Of a stretch of 64,000 nucleotides of DNA, positions 1 through 45,935 are shown piece after piece. The translations under genes were made by a program, and so were the position numbers. The first letter of the stretch is position 1, and every line of letters begins with the position of its first letter. A model generated the notes under the pieces. It saw only the letters and a list, made by a program, of their open reading frames with translations. It did not search any database and was not told where the DNA came from. Origin of the DNA: Antedon bifida (lineage: Eukaryota; Echinodermata; Crinoidea; Comatulida; Antedonidae); NCBI GenBank assembly GCA_963402885.1, contig OY727098.1, positions 6,009,001 to 6,073,000 on the forward strand, written 5' to 3'.

Positions 1-3000
1 TGTAAATTGGTTCTTAAAGTTTTGTACTGAAAGTGCTCTGTTAAAAAAAGATTACTGTACTTTACAGAAGATGTAGTTAAAATACTGTAAAGCTCTGTCT
101 ACATTACAGACAAAAAAAAGCGCGATGTGCCTAAATATGGTAGTGATATGACCAAATATGGTAGTGATATGACCAAATATGGTAGTGATATGACATCATC
201 ATGTCAATATATGGGTACATCACATTAGATTTTGTCAAACTAGTTTGATAGTGTAGATAGAGCTTTAAACCTACAAAATGTTGCCCATGGGCTTCTTTCT
301 TTTAGGACTGCTTCTTTTTGAGATGCCTTTTTTTTTCGAGATTACTTTTACAAACTATAGTACTACTATACAACAAAGAATGTAATTTATTAAAATATTA
401 ATTTGTATCTTAATTTCATTTTATGATTTTTGATTGCAATTGCATTATGAAAATTAAAAATGAATAAATTTATCCTGCATTAATATTTGTTACGACTACA
501 AGACCAAAATACATGAATTACTTTCTGCCAGGAAATAATAGATTACCCGATTCCATTCTGTATTTAAAAAATGGAAGCAGCCAATTGTTGTCCATAGATT
601 TGAGATGATGTAATTGTGTAGACTAGCCACTGTATAATAAACTAGTAGTAGACATATTAATGCAATGCTTGGTTACTGTATCAATATTATAATATATGGA
701 ATCAAAATCATAATTTAATATTTCATATATTAAATTATTCATGCCCAATATCGTTTTCAAAAAAAGCAGTCTAAGTAGAAGTATATTTTAAATTATTTTT
801 ACACCTTTTGGGCTGTGTTTGATTTTCCACCTATTGGCACCAAAAAACCTCTTTGAAATCTATGTATCCGTTTTTGTGAAAACCGAGCAATAAAATAATT
901 AGAAAATGCTGTGTTTTCACTGTACAGTGATATATCTGAATGGTTGCTACACAGTCTAAAAGGACCTGTGTGTACCTGTAAAGTACAAAGTGTGAGTTGA
1001 AGTCCACCTAAATTTAGATTAAAAATGACAGAACTTCAAGTTTTGTAAACGTACCCTTGTATTTCTCCTAAGGAATTTTGATATTACTGTTTGCTAATTA
1101 GTAATTAAAAATCAATTTCTCTGGGGAAAAAAATCATAGGTTTGTTAATGTTATTGTACTGTGAGTTGTAAAATAAAAGTCCCTGGTACTGTACTACTGT
1201 ACTGTAAGAATTGTGTAATCAAAATTACTCACAAAATATGGAAAGAGGTCATTGAACTTTATTGACCTTCAATAATTAGTTCAATTAGCCATCGAAAGGT
1301 CATTAACTTTGAGTTGAGTTTCAGATACATATGTTATGAATCACTGGTCAGTATAATGTTGCCAAATAACATTGAATGTAACATTTCTGCTGCAATGGTA
1401 CTGTAGTTCACTGACCTACAGTACATGTACAGTTACTACTGTATATTAACATTCTATTTACAGCTAGTCTGAATAGCAAAATAATCCGCCATTGAAACTA
1501 GGTAACCTTACAAGGTGTTAATGTAAAATTATGTGTGTCAATGCTAATGTAAGATGTGTACTGTACCCAAAATATTACACTGTACATAATGTTTAGACTT
1601 CACATAATTTTTCACTATTCTCACTCCTTGTTATTTTTCATTGGTGACCGAATAAATATTCATTATTTATTATTATTAATAACACGGCTTGTGGATATAA
1701 TCATTCTTATAATTCTGTAAAAAATTGTCTTATAATAATAATAATAATTGTTGAATGGAAGTATTTAGTGGTAAAAGTAGTGCTTTATAATTATATTCGG
1801 GAAATACAGCAATAAAAATTTACTACCTTTTGAAAAACATAGTGTTGATTAAATGTGAAGGTAGTCTTCAATATTAAACTGGAGGTCATAACACATACTG
1901 AAGAATTTAAACATGAATTTAATTTTACTCGATATACTATAAGCTACAGTAGGCAGACTGAAGAATTGAGGATTGATTTCATGCAGTTAATAAGAATGGG
2001 TTTGGTGTGAGGCCAAGTAAAACAATATTTTTTTCGTTTGATTTTAAAAAAAAAATATGGAGAATGTGGGTGCTTTATAAAAAATATGTTTTGATTTGTT
2101 TACACAGCAAACAACCCTTTAGTATACAGTACATTACAACACCATCAGAACATACTGTACTGTATGTCTACAGGATCAGCACAGGTTGTCAGATTGCTGT
2201 TGCATACAATCTGCAATAAATTTACTGTTGTTTTTGTAAATCTGTTATTTTTCCCACCTCTCTAAGCCTACAGTACAGTACGTACAGAATGGCCAGTCAG
2301 TTTCACAAATTGGAGATCAACTGTTTAAAGTTTACCTAAAAATTTATCAAAATAAATATATTTGCCAACCGGTTGGAAATGAACAACAGAAATTTGTGGA
2401 GAAAACAACCCAAACGATGACATTTAAAAACAAATTAGTCTAGTACAATAACTGCTGCTTTCCATCGATATGAATGTAAAGAATACTACTAGAATTAAGA
2501 ATAATCTATTTATATACACAGCCTCTCATATTAAAAAAAAAATCCTTATTCCAAGAGAAAATTGAATTTAGACTGTAAAGTAAAACAATCTTGCAAGAAA
2601 TATGTAAAAGTAAGATTAGATAAAGACCAAACCAAAAAAAAATTATAAAAAAAAATTAAATGAGTAATATTAATAAAACAATGAAAAACTAGAAAAGATA
2701 ATCGGGCTGATGTACAGTATAGTAGACTGATGATGTACTGTACTGTAGACCACAGTACTAAAAAATTATAATTGAAAAACAAAACCTGTATCAACACAAA
2801 TGATAAAAACTTTCCTCAGGCAGGGTAATTATATTACGTAGCAAACTGGCGCCATATTAGTTTGTTGAAAGGATAATTTATTAAGGCATATTAGTATCCA
2901 TATAACAGAGTTACAGTATCCATAGAGGCCCGAGCAACCCTAAATTTTGTAAATTCACAATGTAAAAGATAGGACATTAGATTCAATTTAATTTTACTAT

Positions 3001-3232
3001 TTTTAGACACCCCTCCCCTATTTCAAAATCATAGATTTGCCAATGACGCTACTGTGTGTAAACCACATTTGTAGATCCAAATAAATTATTTTTGTCCATC
3101 AAACTTCGAAAATAAGGCAAATAGCTTGATTTCGTTGTGACGTTTGCTCCCAAATCCTTTCCACCATGCGTCGTTGTGCGCTATTTGCAATAAACCTTAT
3201 GTTACATTGTTTAAATTTTTGTTTTCTTGTAG
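1..3232 (+). other. KAT6: KAT6 intron (partial)
   Basis: AT-rich sequence before the first exon in view. It holds one CArG-box MITE (88-267) and no coding segment that I can support. The missing N-terminal exons must lie before base 1. Confidence 0.7.
88..267 (+). mobile_element. CArG-box MITE, copy 1
   Basis: First of 12 family members. Ends read AAGCTCTGTCTACACTATCA and its complement, with an inner arm AAACTAGTTTGACAAAAA. The body repeats CCAAATATGGTAGTGATATG one to three times and ends GTCCATATATGGGCACATCA. Flanks are TAAA/TTTA, compatible with insertion at a TA or TTAA-like site. No coding capacity. This copy has three tandem units, two with a perfect CArG box. Confidence 0.85.
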
Positions 3233-37547
<34,315 letters not shown>

Positions 37548-38238
37548 AACTAGAAGAATATTTTACATGTTTATACCAAATTTATCGGATCAATTTAAAA
37601 GAATATTTTTTTGGTATTTAATAATTTTAATAATATTTAAGAAAATGTTGTCATATTATTATTATTATATTCTAAAGATTTGAGAGAGTGCATGAGTTTT
37701 GGTACTGAGAATTTGTGTGAAATTATCATTTATTTAATAATTATCATCTATATAAATGTTGCTGATTTTACAACAACAGTTTTAGTTATCAAAAGAAATA
37801 TTTAAATATGTTTTACCAAAAGTTGTGTCAAGAACTGTCATAGAATATTACAAAACACATTTTATCCAGCAAGAAAAGTACATAAAAACAACATTATTTA
37901 CATTTGTTGTTGATCTTTTAAGTTAAGAAAACATTAGATATATAAGAATTAATTTCTGTAAAAATCACTGCCTTCAATTAAATTTTTTTATCTTTATAAA
38001 GAAAACTTTTATGGAAAAAAAATATCGCTGACTGCAATACACTGTGTTTATTCAAATTATGTTTGCCGTGGATGTTGTTGGGAATATTAAAAATAAACAA
38101 TAATTTGAATGAAATTAAGAAAATTGGTTTTTTACGATTACTACTCAGGCAAATTTGTACACAAGTGAATATACGAAAGAAGGGAAATCCTTTTTAATAA
38201 TATATTCATCATTTATTATCTTCATATAAATTACAATA

Positions 38239-38479
38239 CAGTAGAACCAGGCCCCTATTAAGGGGACACCTCAGGATGAAACAGAATGTTCCCTTAATAA
38301 GGGTGTCTCCTAAATAGAGGTAGTATTAAAACATCTATTGCCTGAAACTGTTCCCTAAGGCTCTATCTACACTATCAAACTTTATGTGACAAAAAAATGT
38401 GATGTGCCCATATAATGGACATCACACTTTGTTGTCAAACTAGTTTGATAGTGTACAGAGCTTTATAGGGGTTTTACTA
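38239..38479 (+). mobile_element. TA-site MITE with a CArG-box MITE nested in it
   Basis: Left end TA-CAGTAGAACC followed by cccctattaaggggacacc; right end GGGGTTTTACTA-TA. The halves are separated by the insert at 38355-38464. Confidence 0.75.
38355..38464 (-). mobile_element. CArG-box MITE, copy 11 (nested)
   Basis: Short copy, ctctatctacactatcaaac to gatagtgtacagagcttta, lying inside the TA-site MITE. It is the younger of the two. Confidence 0.85.
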
Positions 38480-39758
38480 TACATCTGAATACGTTGGAAG
38501 TATTGTAATAATGAAAGACTAAGTAGTGCCATTGTTAGGAGAAGTTATAATTACCGAATTATTTAGAGAAGGTACTGTGAAGGTGATGTGTACCAATTGT
38601 GCTTCCATTGTCTTTAAAAATGACAAAAAAAAAGAGGAAATTCTGAAATTGACACAACAATTACGCTTTATACATGTTACATTCTGATTGTCCAAATTGG
38701 TGAAGTAAACAGGTATCAAATATTATTCTCATTTATAAAAACCAGTGAAATAAATTATGCCTTAAGTTATTTAATTTAGATTAGCAAATCATTTTAAGAC
38801 GCTTATTATTTTTCTATTTTCGTTCTGACTATGAATCTTTATTGTACCAAATCAGGTAATTTATTAGTCAATATCACAACAAAAAAAAAACACTGTCAGT
38901 TGCAGCTTATTAAATTGCTTTAACAATATTGTGTATAGCTTAAAAAACCATGACAATTTCATGGTAGTATTTTTGTACAGTTAAGTATAAAAACTATTAT
39001 TTGATCAAGACAATGTAATTATTTACTGATTTTTATTTTTATTATAACAGGAAGGTTTTATACCTACTTAAAATATATTTATTAATTTACAACTGAGAAC
39101 AAAGTTCACGTCCCACTGGGAATTTAAACAATTATATATATATTAGCACCTTGGTTTACACATGTGGTCCGTGAAATATTCCTGGACACTTTATATTCTG
39201 TTTGGGGTAAAGGTGAAAGGTTAAAGGTTGTAGCTTGCATGTTTTATTTGGTAAATGTTTTTCACTTAGTGGTTTGTTTATTTATTTTCTTTTTTTAAAA
39301 TCTTACACATTTATATTGCTATGGAAGTATACTTTAGTTTTAAAAGGTTTGTACAGATTTCAGGGTATGTTTTTTAAGTACATTCAAGTTGTGAAAATTG
39401 TTTAACCAACTGCCAGTAACATTTATCAATTTCTGTACGGTAGTAATCTATTTATATCCTTGTTGCTTACCGTCATACAGCTATCTATAAATGTATTATG
39501 TAAGATCAAAATTAGTCATTATTGTTCTTAACTTCAAGAACTTTAATCTTAGGGCATCAATTATTTACAGAATCATGGTTTTTTTTTCAGTTTGTACATA
39601 ATGAAAAAGATTCTGGAGTAGTTGAGTTATACAAATATTTAGTTTTTTAAAGTTGCAGAGTGACTGTAGCTATGTAATGTGTCTAGTATTGTACATTTGC
39701 ATGAAAGATTGTTAAACCCATGTAAATGTTGATATATTTTCACTGTGTACAGTTACCC

Positions 39759-39764
39759 AATAAA
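39759..39764 (+). terminator. KAT6: Poly(A) signal AATAAA
   Basis: cccAATAAAtctac followed by gtgtattgac and a T-rich run; the best candidate 3' end of KAT6. Confidence 0.55.
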
Positions 39765-39785
39765 TCTACTTTTGAATCAGTGTAT

Positions 39786-40994
39786 TGACATTCAGATTTG
39801 ACATGTTTTTACTCTTTTCTTTTGATCTATTCAGGATTTCTGATTCATAATATTTAAAATGAACTTGGGGAGCATTGCTACTTGTTAAACAAGAAATATT
39901 TCTTACAAAAAACGCTGCTCGACATTTTAAAATTAATCATTGTTCTTTCTTCATATATATTTATGATTAATTATTAAAAAGGTGTCCTTTAATCGCAAAA
40001 ATACATACAAATCAAATTATGATTCACATGCCCATTTAAAAATGGTCAATTTTGAACTTTAATGTGCTGTGTGTGTGACCTTAAGCTGTTGGAATGCAAC
40101 TGAATACCCTCTAGAGACAACGTGACTTCACGGCGGCGCGGTACAAGTGAGAAATTCTTCCCAGTCTGTTGATTCGCGTCAACCAATCAAAGGGCGAGAA
40201 TCCAAAATCGTTCAACCGTGAGCCCTCATAGACTCTCTTTTTCCAGATGTTTTTTGGGTCCAGCAGCTGGGATCTATAAATTTTAGTCGAGTTTACAATG
40301 TCGCAAAACTGTCGGCCTTAGATACTATAACTGCTGCTTGCTTTAGCTTCTGAATGAGTAGTCTTCATGGGACGTAGCTGGCTAGAGCAGCAGCGTGAAA
40401 ACATAGGCATATTTACGTGGGTTTTCGTAATCTCCGCCCACACCCACTAAACAAATCGATCTGTGCGTGCGCAAACATTATGATAAACTTTAGTTACGTA
40501 CAAACGGAGCCATATAATAATATGGCTTTGCGAACAAAGATCGTATAGCGCCACCACTATGTGGCGCTAATAGTATCTTTGGTTACGTACGTCCGGTCTA
40601 AAGATACTGTGGGCTTACTACACTACCTTTGGTATATTGGGTGATAAATAAGATATTGCGATGAACAGTTCTTATTGTTTGACAACAAAAACATAACATA
40701 AAATTTACCATTTGTTTTCTTAATCATTTTGCATTTACCGATTATTCTACGTTTCGATACCATTCAGTTAACGTTTTTCATTACGCTATTTTTCAGAAAT
40801 AAGGTTTTTCAACTTAACGATTTGACTCGCCGTAAAATTGGACACATGTTCATAATTATTATCTACCAATTCCAGTTGTTACTTGATATTATCGAGTGAG
40901 GGCAGCACTGTACAGACTTGATATACCTGACACTTTGAGCTGTTGTTCTCATTGTGTGTCACGGTACAAAACGTTTGAGGTACCGTAACTTGAA
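39786..40994 (+). promoter_or_regulatory. Intergenic region and probable promoter of the ankyrin-cGLR gene
   Basis: Base composition turns more GC-rich from about 40120. It includes a CCAAT box (caaccaatcaaagg, near 40180), a TATA-like ctataaatt near 40274 and a hairpin at 40533-40584. The transcription start cannot be fixed from sequence. Confidence 0.45.
40533..40584. repeat. Inverted repeat upstream of the cGLR gene
   Basis: TAGCGCCAC and GTGGCGCTA form a 9-bp perfect stem with a 6-base loop. It extends imperfectly outward through aacaaagatcgta and agtatctttggtt. A second palindrome, gccatat/atatggc, lies at 40509-40526. Confidence 0.7.
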
Positions 40995-43790
40995 ATGGCG
41001 TTTCGAGTGAATCTACGAGAAGAGAATGCGAAATACTTGTCTGAAAGGAAGCTGAAAATCCATAATCCTCTTATGCTTGCAGTTGTACTAGGACAAGAGG
41101 AAAGGGTGTGTAGCCTTCTCAAAGATGGGGTCGATCCAAATATTCCAGCCCAGATAGAATGTCTGGCGGTGTCTCAAAATGAAGACGGCTCTAAAGACAT
41201 ATTAGAAGAACTTAGTCTGAGTAGACCAACACCGCTAATTGCCGCTGTGTGTTTTAGACGACTGGATATTGCTAAAATTCTTCTGGACAACGGCGCAGAT
41301 AGTCAAGGTGTTGATATACATGAACGAACTCCTTTGGCGTATGCAGTAGGCTTTCAAATAACATCTGTGGAAATGATAGAGCTGTTAATTGACCGTGGAG
41401 CAGATGTGAACAGAGCAGACAAATATGATAAAACCATCTTTATGCTTGCTTTAAAAAATCGTACTTTCCCTTTGAAGCAATTAGATATTCTTTTGAAGTT
41501 ATCAGATGTGACGAAAAAGGATCATTATGGACGCTCAGCAATTCATTTCATGTTGGAGCGGATGCATGACCGAAAGTTTCTAAATGAACAATTAAATGGA
41601 AAGCATGCATGTGTGAAGTTTCTTCAGGACCTAGTCACACGTGGGGTTGATGTAAACGAAAGAACATTTGATGGCGCGACACCTTTACATGAAGCTGCTT
41701 ATTCTAAATGTCCAGACTCCTTGAGTTTCCTTCTTGGTCACGGTGCATCATTAACATCTCGAAATGCACATGATATGACTCCACTGTTCGGCCTCTGTAT
41801 ATACGATTGCAGAAATGTTGTGTGTTGGGACACAGAAGTAAAGAATATGCGTAAATGTGTGTCAATTTTCGTCAATCATGGAGTGGATTTAAATATATCG
41901 CAAGAGCGCAACTGGAGATTGTTACACACATTTGTTAATATGTACCTGCAGCCAGATGTTCTTGATGATATGTTGGCAATTCTATTGGACGCAGGAGCAA
42001 ATCCGAATGCTGCTGATAACACAGGATTGACATCTTTACACAAGTTTGTGGGCTTTTGGAGTTCTGAGAAAACTGGATCGACTGAAAGGTCATTACGACA
42101 ACTACTCAGTAAAGGTGCAAACCCGAATGCAAAATCTCTTAAAGGAGATAGTCCTTTGCACCGAGTTGTACGTAGAGACAATGCGGTATTTGCACGAATA
42201 CTATTAGAAAATGACTCTGATGTCAACTTAGCAAACAATATGGGTATAACCCCTGTTCATTTGGCAACCCATGGAGATGAGATATTTTCTCTTCTACTTG
42301 ATCATGAGAGTAATTACCAAGCAAACTGGGCCATCCAGGACGAAAATGGCTCTACTCCCTTGCACTGGATAGCGTCAAGTAGAAATGCTAGAGCAAAAAT
42401 TACCCGACTGGCACAAGTGGTAGAAAAATATGTATATCCATTGGATGCGCAAGGTAGAACCTATCATGACCTGCTGATGCTTTGGGGCGTCATACCAAAC
42501 CCAAACAATATACATGCTGTGCCAGTGAAATCAATATTTTCACATTTTGAAAAAGGGATGCCCGATTCGGAATGGATAAAATGTCTCAAGCACTATGAAA
42601 GTGGTGAAAGTGAATGTTCGGTGAATACACTTGTGTTGAACATTTTGAGCAGAAATGATATGGGTTTATCTATTAATACCACAGAAAACAAAGAGATCGA
42701 GGAGTTGATAAGGCATGTGCTGACACAAGCATTAGACCAGATGACAAAGGAAGAACCCTTAGTGGCCTCAGAATTGGTGCTAGCAGGAAGCGTCAGGGAA
42801 GGCACGAAGACGGATTTTCCAGATGAATTTGACGTTCTGTGTGTTTTAAAGAAAATAGAAGACTTCTTTCACCCAGAAATTGACGAGTATGTGCCTCATG
42901 GAATGATAAAACTTGTCCTAAATGAAGACGTCAAGCATGATGGAATACCACCTATGCAACATGTGCATAAATTTACCTTGCAGGGTGGAGAGTTACTAGG
43001 TTCCTCTCTCACAAGGATCGTGTACCACAACCTAGCTCAGAACATCGAGCAAATTGTTACGAACAATAAAGAAACTAAAAAACTTGAAGTGATCAAGTCT
43101 TTGAATGATATGAAAGGAAGCATTGATACCTGTACCTTCCTGTACTTCGGACATACCTACCATTTTCTTTCAATAGACGTGGACGTGGTAATAACCATTG
43201 AACTTCCGAACTGGAAGCCACCAGAGTACTTTAGGGCAAGTGGCGCTTTAGTAACACCGAAAATATGCAAGGCACCTCTTCAAGTTGTGTTGCGAAACGT
43301 ACATGCTTCCAACCCAAAACCCTTAGTTTCTGACGTCTACTATAGGGTGTCTGTTGCCAGATGGGAGACAGAAATATTTTGCAATATGCCATCACCAATT
43401 AAAAGAGCCTATATTGCGATTAAAGCCATCGTTCATGAGCCTTCACTTCACGTCGGAATTGACAACGGAGAGACACTGATTATCACTTATATGGTGAAAA
43501 ATTGTTGTTTCCACGCTATAGACGACCATCTTCAACTAACTGGAACACCTTTTGACGATTGGGTTATCTCCATGAGGAAAGAAAAGGGAAACAAGGCCAT
43601 GTCAGTTCAATGGATGACTAAAATATGTGAAGTATTCCGCAAGTGTGTCGACAAATCTTGCTTACCAAGCTACTTCATTCCATCTATAAATCTCTTTCAT
43701 GATGAAATGGGCAGGTTAAAATATGACATCAATTCTCTGGATTCAGCAGTTTACAGATTGGAAACCGTGTTAACAAATTATGAAATTTAA
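40995..43790 (+). CDS. Ankyrin-repeat cGAS-like receptor (cGLR, Mab-21 fold), single exon, 931 aa
   Basis: Probable cytosolic nucleic-acid or pattern sensor that makes a cyclic dinucleotide, by analogy with cGAS and animal cGLRs. Residues ~24-470 hold about 11 ankyrin repeats (TPLHEAA, LLDAGANPNAAD, SPLHRVV). Residues ~495-925 are a Mab-21/cGAS nucleotidyltransferase: G598-S599, then E611-F-D613, with Ser-to-Glu spacing of 12 as in human cGAS. The third carboxylate is D730 in DVDVVITIE, aligning with SVDIILALE of cGAS. The helical half has SPIKRAYIAIKAI and TLIITYMVK. I see no cGAS-type zinc thumb. An in-frame TAA three codons upstream and a good start context (gaaATGG) fix the start. There is no intron, while its neighbours are intron-rich, so retroposition or a tandemly spreading family is possible. 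The enzymatic product is not predictable from sequence. Confidence 0.92.
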   Translation: MAFRVNLREENAKYLSERKLKIHNPLMLAVVLGQEERVCSLLKDGVDPNIPAQIECLAVSQNEDGSKDILEELSLSRPTPLIAAVCFRRLDIAKILLDNGADSQGVDIHERTPLAYAVGFQITSVEMIELLIDRGADVNRADKYDKTIFMLALKNRTFPLKQLDILLKLSDVTKKDHYGRSAIHFMLERMHDRKFLNEQLNGKHACVKFLQDLVTRGVDVNERTFDGATPLHEAAYSKCPDSLSFLLGHGASLTSRNAHDMTPLFGLCIYDCRNVVCWDTEVKNMRKCVSIFVNHGVDLNISQERNWRLLHTFVNMYLQPDVLDDMLAILLDAGANPNAADNTGLTSLHKFVGFWSSEKTGSTERSLRQLLSKGANPNAKSLKGDSPLHRVVRRDNAVFARILLENDSDVNLANNMGITPVHLATHGDEIFSLLLDHESNYQANWAIQDENGSTPLHWIASSRNARAKITRLAQVVEKYVYPLDAQGRTYHDLLMLWGVIPNPNNIHAVPVKSIFSHFEKGMPDSEWIKCLKHYESGESECSVNTLVLNILSRNDMGLSINTTENKEIEELIRHVLTQALDQMTKEEPLVASELVLAGSVREGTKTDFPDEFDVLCVLKKIEDFFHPEIDEYVPHGMIKLVLNEDVKHDGIPPMQHVHKFTLQGGELLGSSLTRIVYHNLAQNIEQIVTNNKETKKLEVIKSLNDMKGSIDTCTFLYFGHTYHFLSIDVDVVITIELPNWKPPEYFRASGALVTPKICKAPLQVVLRNVHASNPKPLVSDVYYRVSVARWETEIFCNMPSPIKRAYIAIKAIVHEPSLHVGIDNGETLIITYMVKNCCFHAIDDHLQLTGTPFDDWVISMRKEKGNKAMSVQWMTKICEVFRKCVDKSCLPSYFIPSINLFHDEMGRLKYDINSLDSAVYRLETVLTNYEI

Positions 43791-44557
43791 TTCTTGACTT
43801 AAAGACGAACTGAATTTTCCTGAGACAGTTGTGAAAATACCTGAAAATACAGAATGGAAACGGTACAAAAAATACAGCATACGCTACAGCGAACACTAAA
43901 GACGAACCGATATACCAGGGCGTCGACCCGAAGCAAGAATGAAAATAGACATAATTTAGAAATGACAATGAAAATACTATACAAATGCAGTAATTCACGT
44001 TGAAGAATTATCCGAGACACCCACCGAAACATTCCCCATGAAGAACATTTTTAAAACCATTTGAATACATAGACATACTTTGGTGTGCTATGTGGAAGAT
44101 ATATTTAATTTTTTTTTCCTAAAAAAAATGAATAGAATAATAACAATTACACGAGATTTAAAGAATGATTTTTTTTTTTTAAATCACCACTAAGATAAAA
44201 TGAACACAAATACTATGCTATGTACCGTTGATAATACTATTTATGTACTTGTGTATTATCCTACATGTACCTACATTTCTGGGTGCTTGCAACATTTCAT
44301 ACTACTGTATATTCTATGCGACATATACAGTTCATATAATATGTTATAACACACATCACCTTTCAATCAGTGACACAAAAAGTGTTGCAGTCAAGTTTAA
44401 AAACAAACAGAAAATTGGAAATTCTTAATTAAACAATAAAAAAGGAAAAGAAATGGGAAGTGCCCATATAATATTTTAGAATTAAAGCTAATCACAGAGT
44501 AATTTTATTAAAATAAAGATACTGGAATACAAACAGCAATACTATTTTGGATATGTC
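43791..44557 (+). other. 3' flank of the cGLR gene
   Basis: AT-rich. AATAAA at 44435-44440 and 44512-44517 are candidate poly(A) signals. No other gene seen. Confidence 0.5.
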
Positions 44558-44584
44558 TGTGAAGTTGGTTACTATAGTTCCTAG

Positions 44585-45935
44585 TTGGTTATCCGCACTT
44601 GGCAGATAACCCCTTGTTATTGTCAGGATCTTTTTTTTTGGTTATCCGCACTTGGCGGATAACCCCTTGTTATTGTCAGGATCTTTTTTTTTTTTTTTTT
44701 TTTTTTTTCTTTCTTATTCTTCTTTCTTTCCCAGAATTTTGTTGCGCGTGTATCTCTAAATCTTCTCAACATAACAGTGTATAACTTTATCAAAAGATTG
44801 ACCTCTATCTGAAGATGTCGTAATAAGGTTTTCGGTCCCGTGCGAGTGGCGCAGCGTAAGTTACGCGCAATTTTATGAATTTCGCGTACTTAATTTAGAC
44901 CTCTATCTGAAGATGTCGTAATAAGGTTTTCGGTCCCGTCCGAGTTACGCAGCGTAAGTTACGCGCGATTTTATGAATTTCGCGTACTTAATTTAGATCA
45001 AAAACCATTAAACTATTTAAATTGAAACTTGGCAAAAGTTTAATTTATATCATGCGCTAACTTTCTATGGAGAGAAAATGGCATGTTTTACAGAAAGTTA
45101 CGCGCGCACGCGCGTTTAAAATTTTAAAATGTGACAAAAATCAATTTCTAATCAACTTTCTATGCGTTTCATGTCATTTTGAGCATGCCAAAAATTCCCA
45201 CGCGCGCGTGCGCACATAGCGTTAAAAACATACTTTTTTCGCGTGATTTATGTTTTTCCAGCCTTTTCTATTAATTTTACCAACTTTTAAACAATTTCGA
45301 CTCAAAATCACGTCATACGAGCACGTGGAATTGGATAATTTGCGCGAGTTTTTGATGAAAAAGTTCAAAAATTTGTCAAAATTATGCCTTTTTTTAAACA
45401 GTCATAGATTCTAAACTACAAGGTGAATTTTATTGTTTATTACATATTCTGAAAGTAGATGAGTTGTAGATATCGAATCATGCATTGATATGGCTAACCC
45501 GATATTGTGACGTCATCGTATGGCCACTCGAATATAAAATAGAGGATTTTTGTCTCTTTCGTCATAGCTCATCACATTTAATAGAGCGCATCTCCACTTA
45601 TCCGTATTTCATTTTCCCCCATGTTTTTATATTGTCTAGGTCAATCAATTATCTTTCGCATGATTTACCATTTTTAAATTTTTTGTGACGTCATCATGTC
45701 CAAAAGCGTCAATAACTTTGGTCACTTATTTTCACCTATTCTGCACTGTATGTAGTACGTATACAGTATAGTGTTATACTGTATATACTTAGACGTGACA
45801 CAAAATAGAGAGCGCACTAACATTTTTTCAATGGCATAATCGTTTTTCTGCGCGCAATATTCTAACGTATGACGTGCACGTGGCGTTTGCGCTGCGGATA
45901 ACCTAACTCGTCCGTAGTGACGAGTTCAAATCTAG
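44585..45935 (+). mobile_element. Helentron-like (Helitron2) non-autonomous element
   Basis: Inserted in the left foldback arm: the uninterrupted right arm shows the empty site ctagttcc. The 5' end is GGTTATCCGCAC. The matching TGCGGATAACC lies ~35 bp inside the 3' end, after which comes a hairpin AACTCGTC/GACGAGTT (45905-45926) and a CTAG terminus (45932-45935). These asymmetric inverted ends plus a 3' hairpin fit Helentrons. The 5' ~55 bp are duplicated in tandem, and a ~97-bp direct repeat lies at 44801-44996. Ends are ambiguous by 6 nt. Confidence 0.7.
44801..44996 (+). repeat. Direct duplication of ~97 bp
   Basis: acctctatctgaagatgtcg through cgcgtacttaatttag occurs twice in succession with few differences. 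Confidence 0.85.

Larger units (their letters stand above)
37548..39785 (+). other. KAT6: KAT6 3'UTR (inferred)
   Basis: About 2.2 kb of AT-rich sequence from the stop codon to a consensus AATAAA at 39759-39764 with a T/G-rich stretch after it. Earlier AATAAA words, for example near 38091, could give shorter ends. It includes a nested pair of MITEs. Confidence 0.6.
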
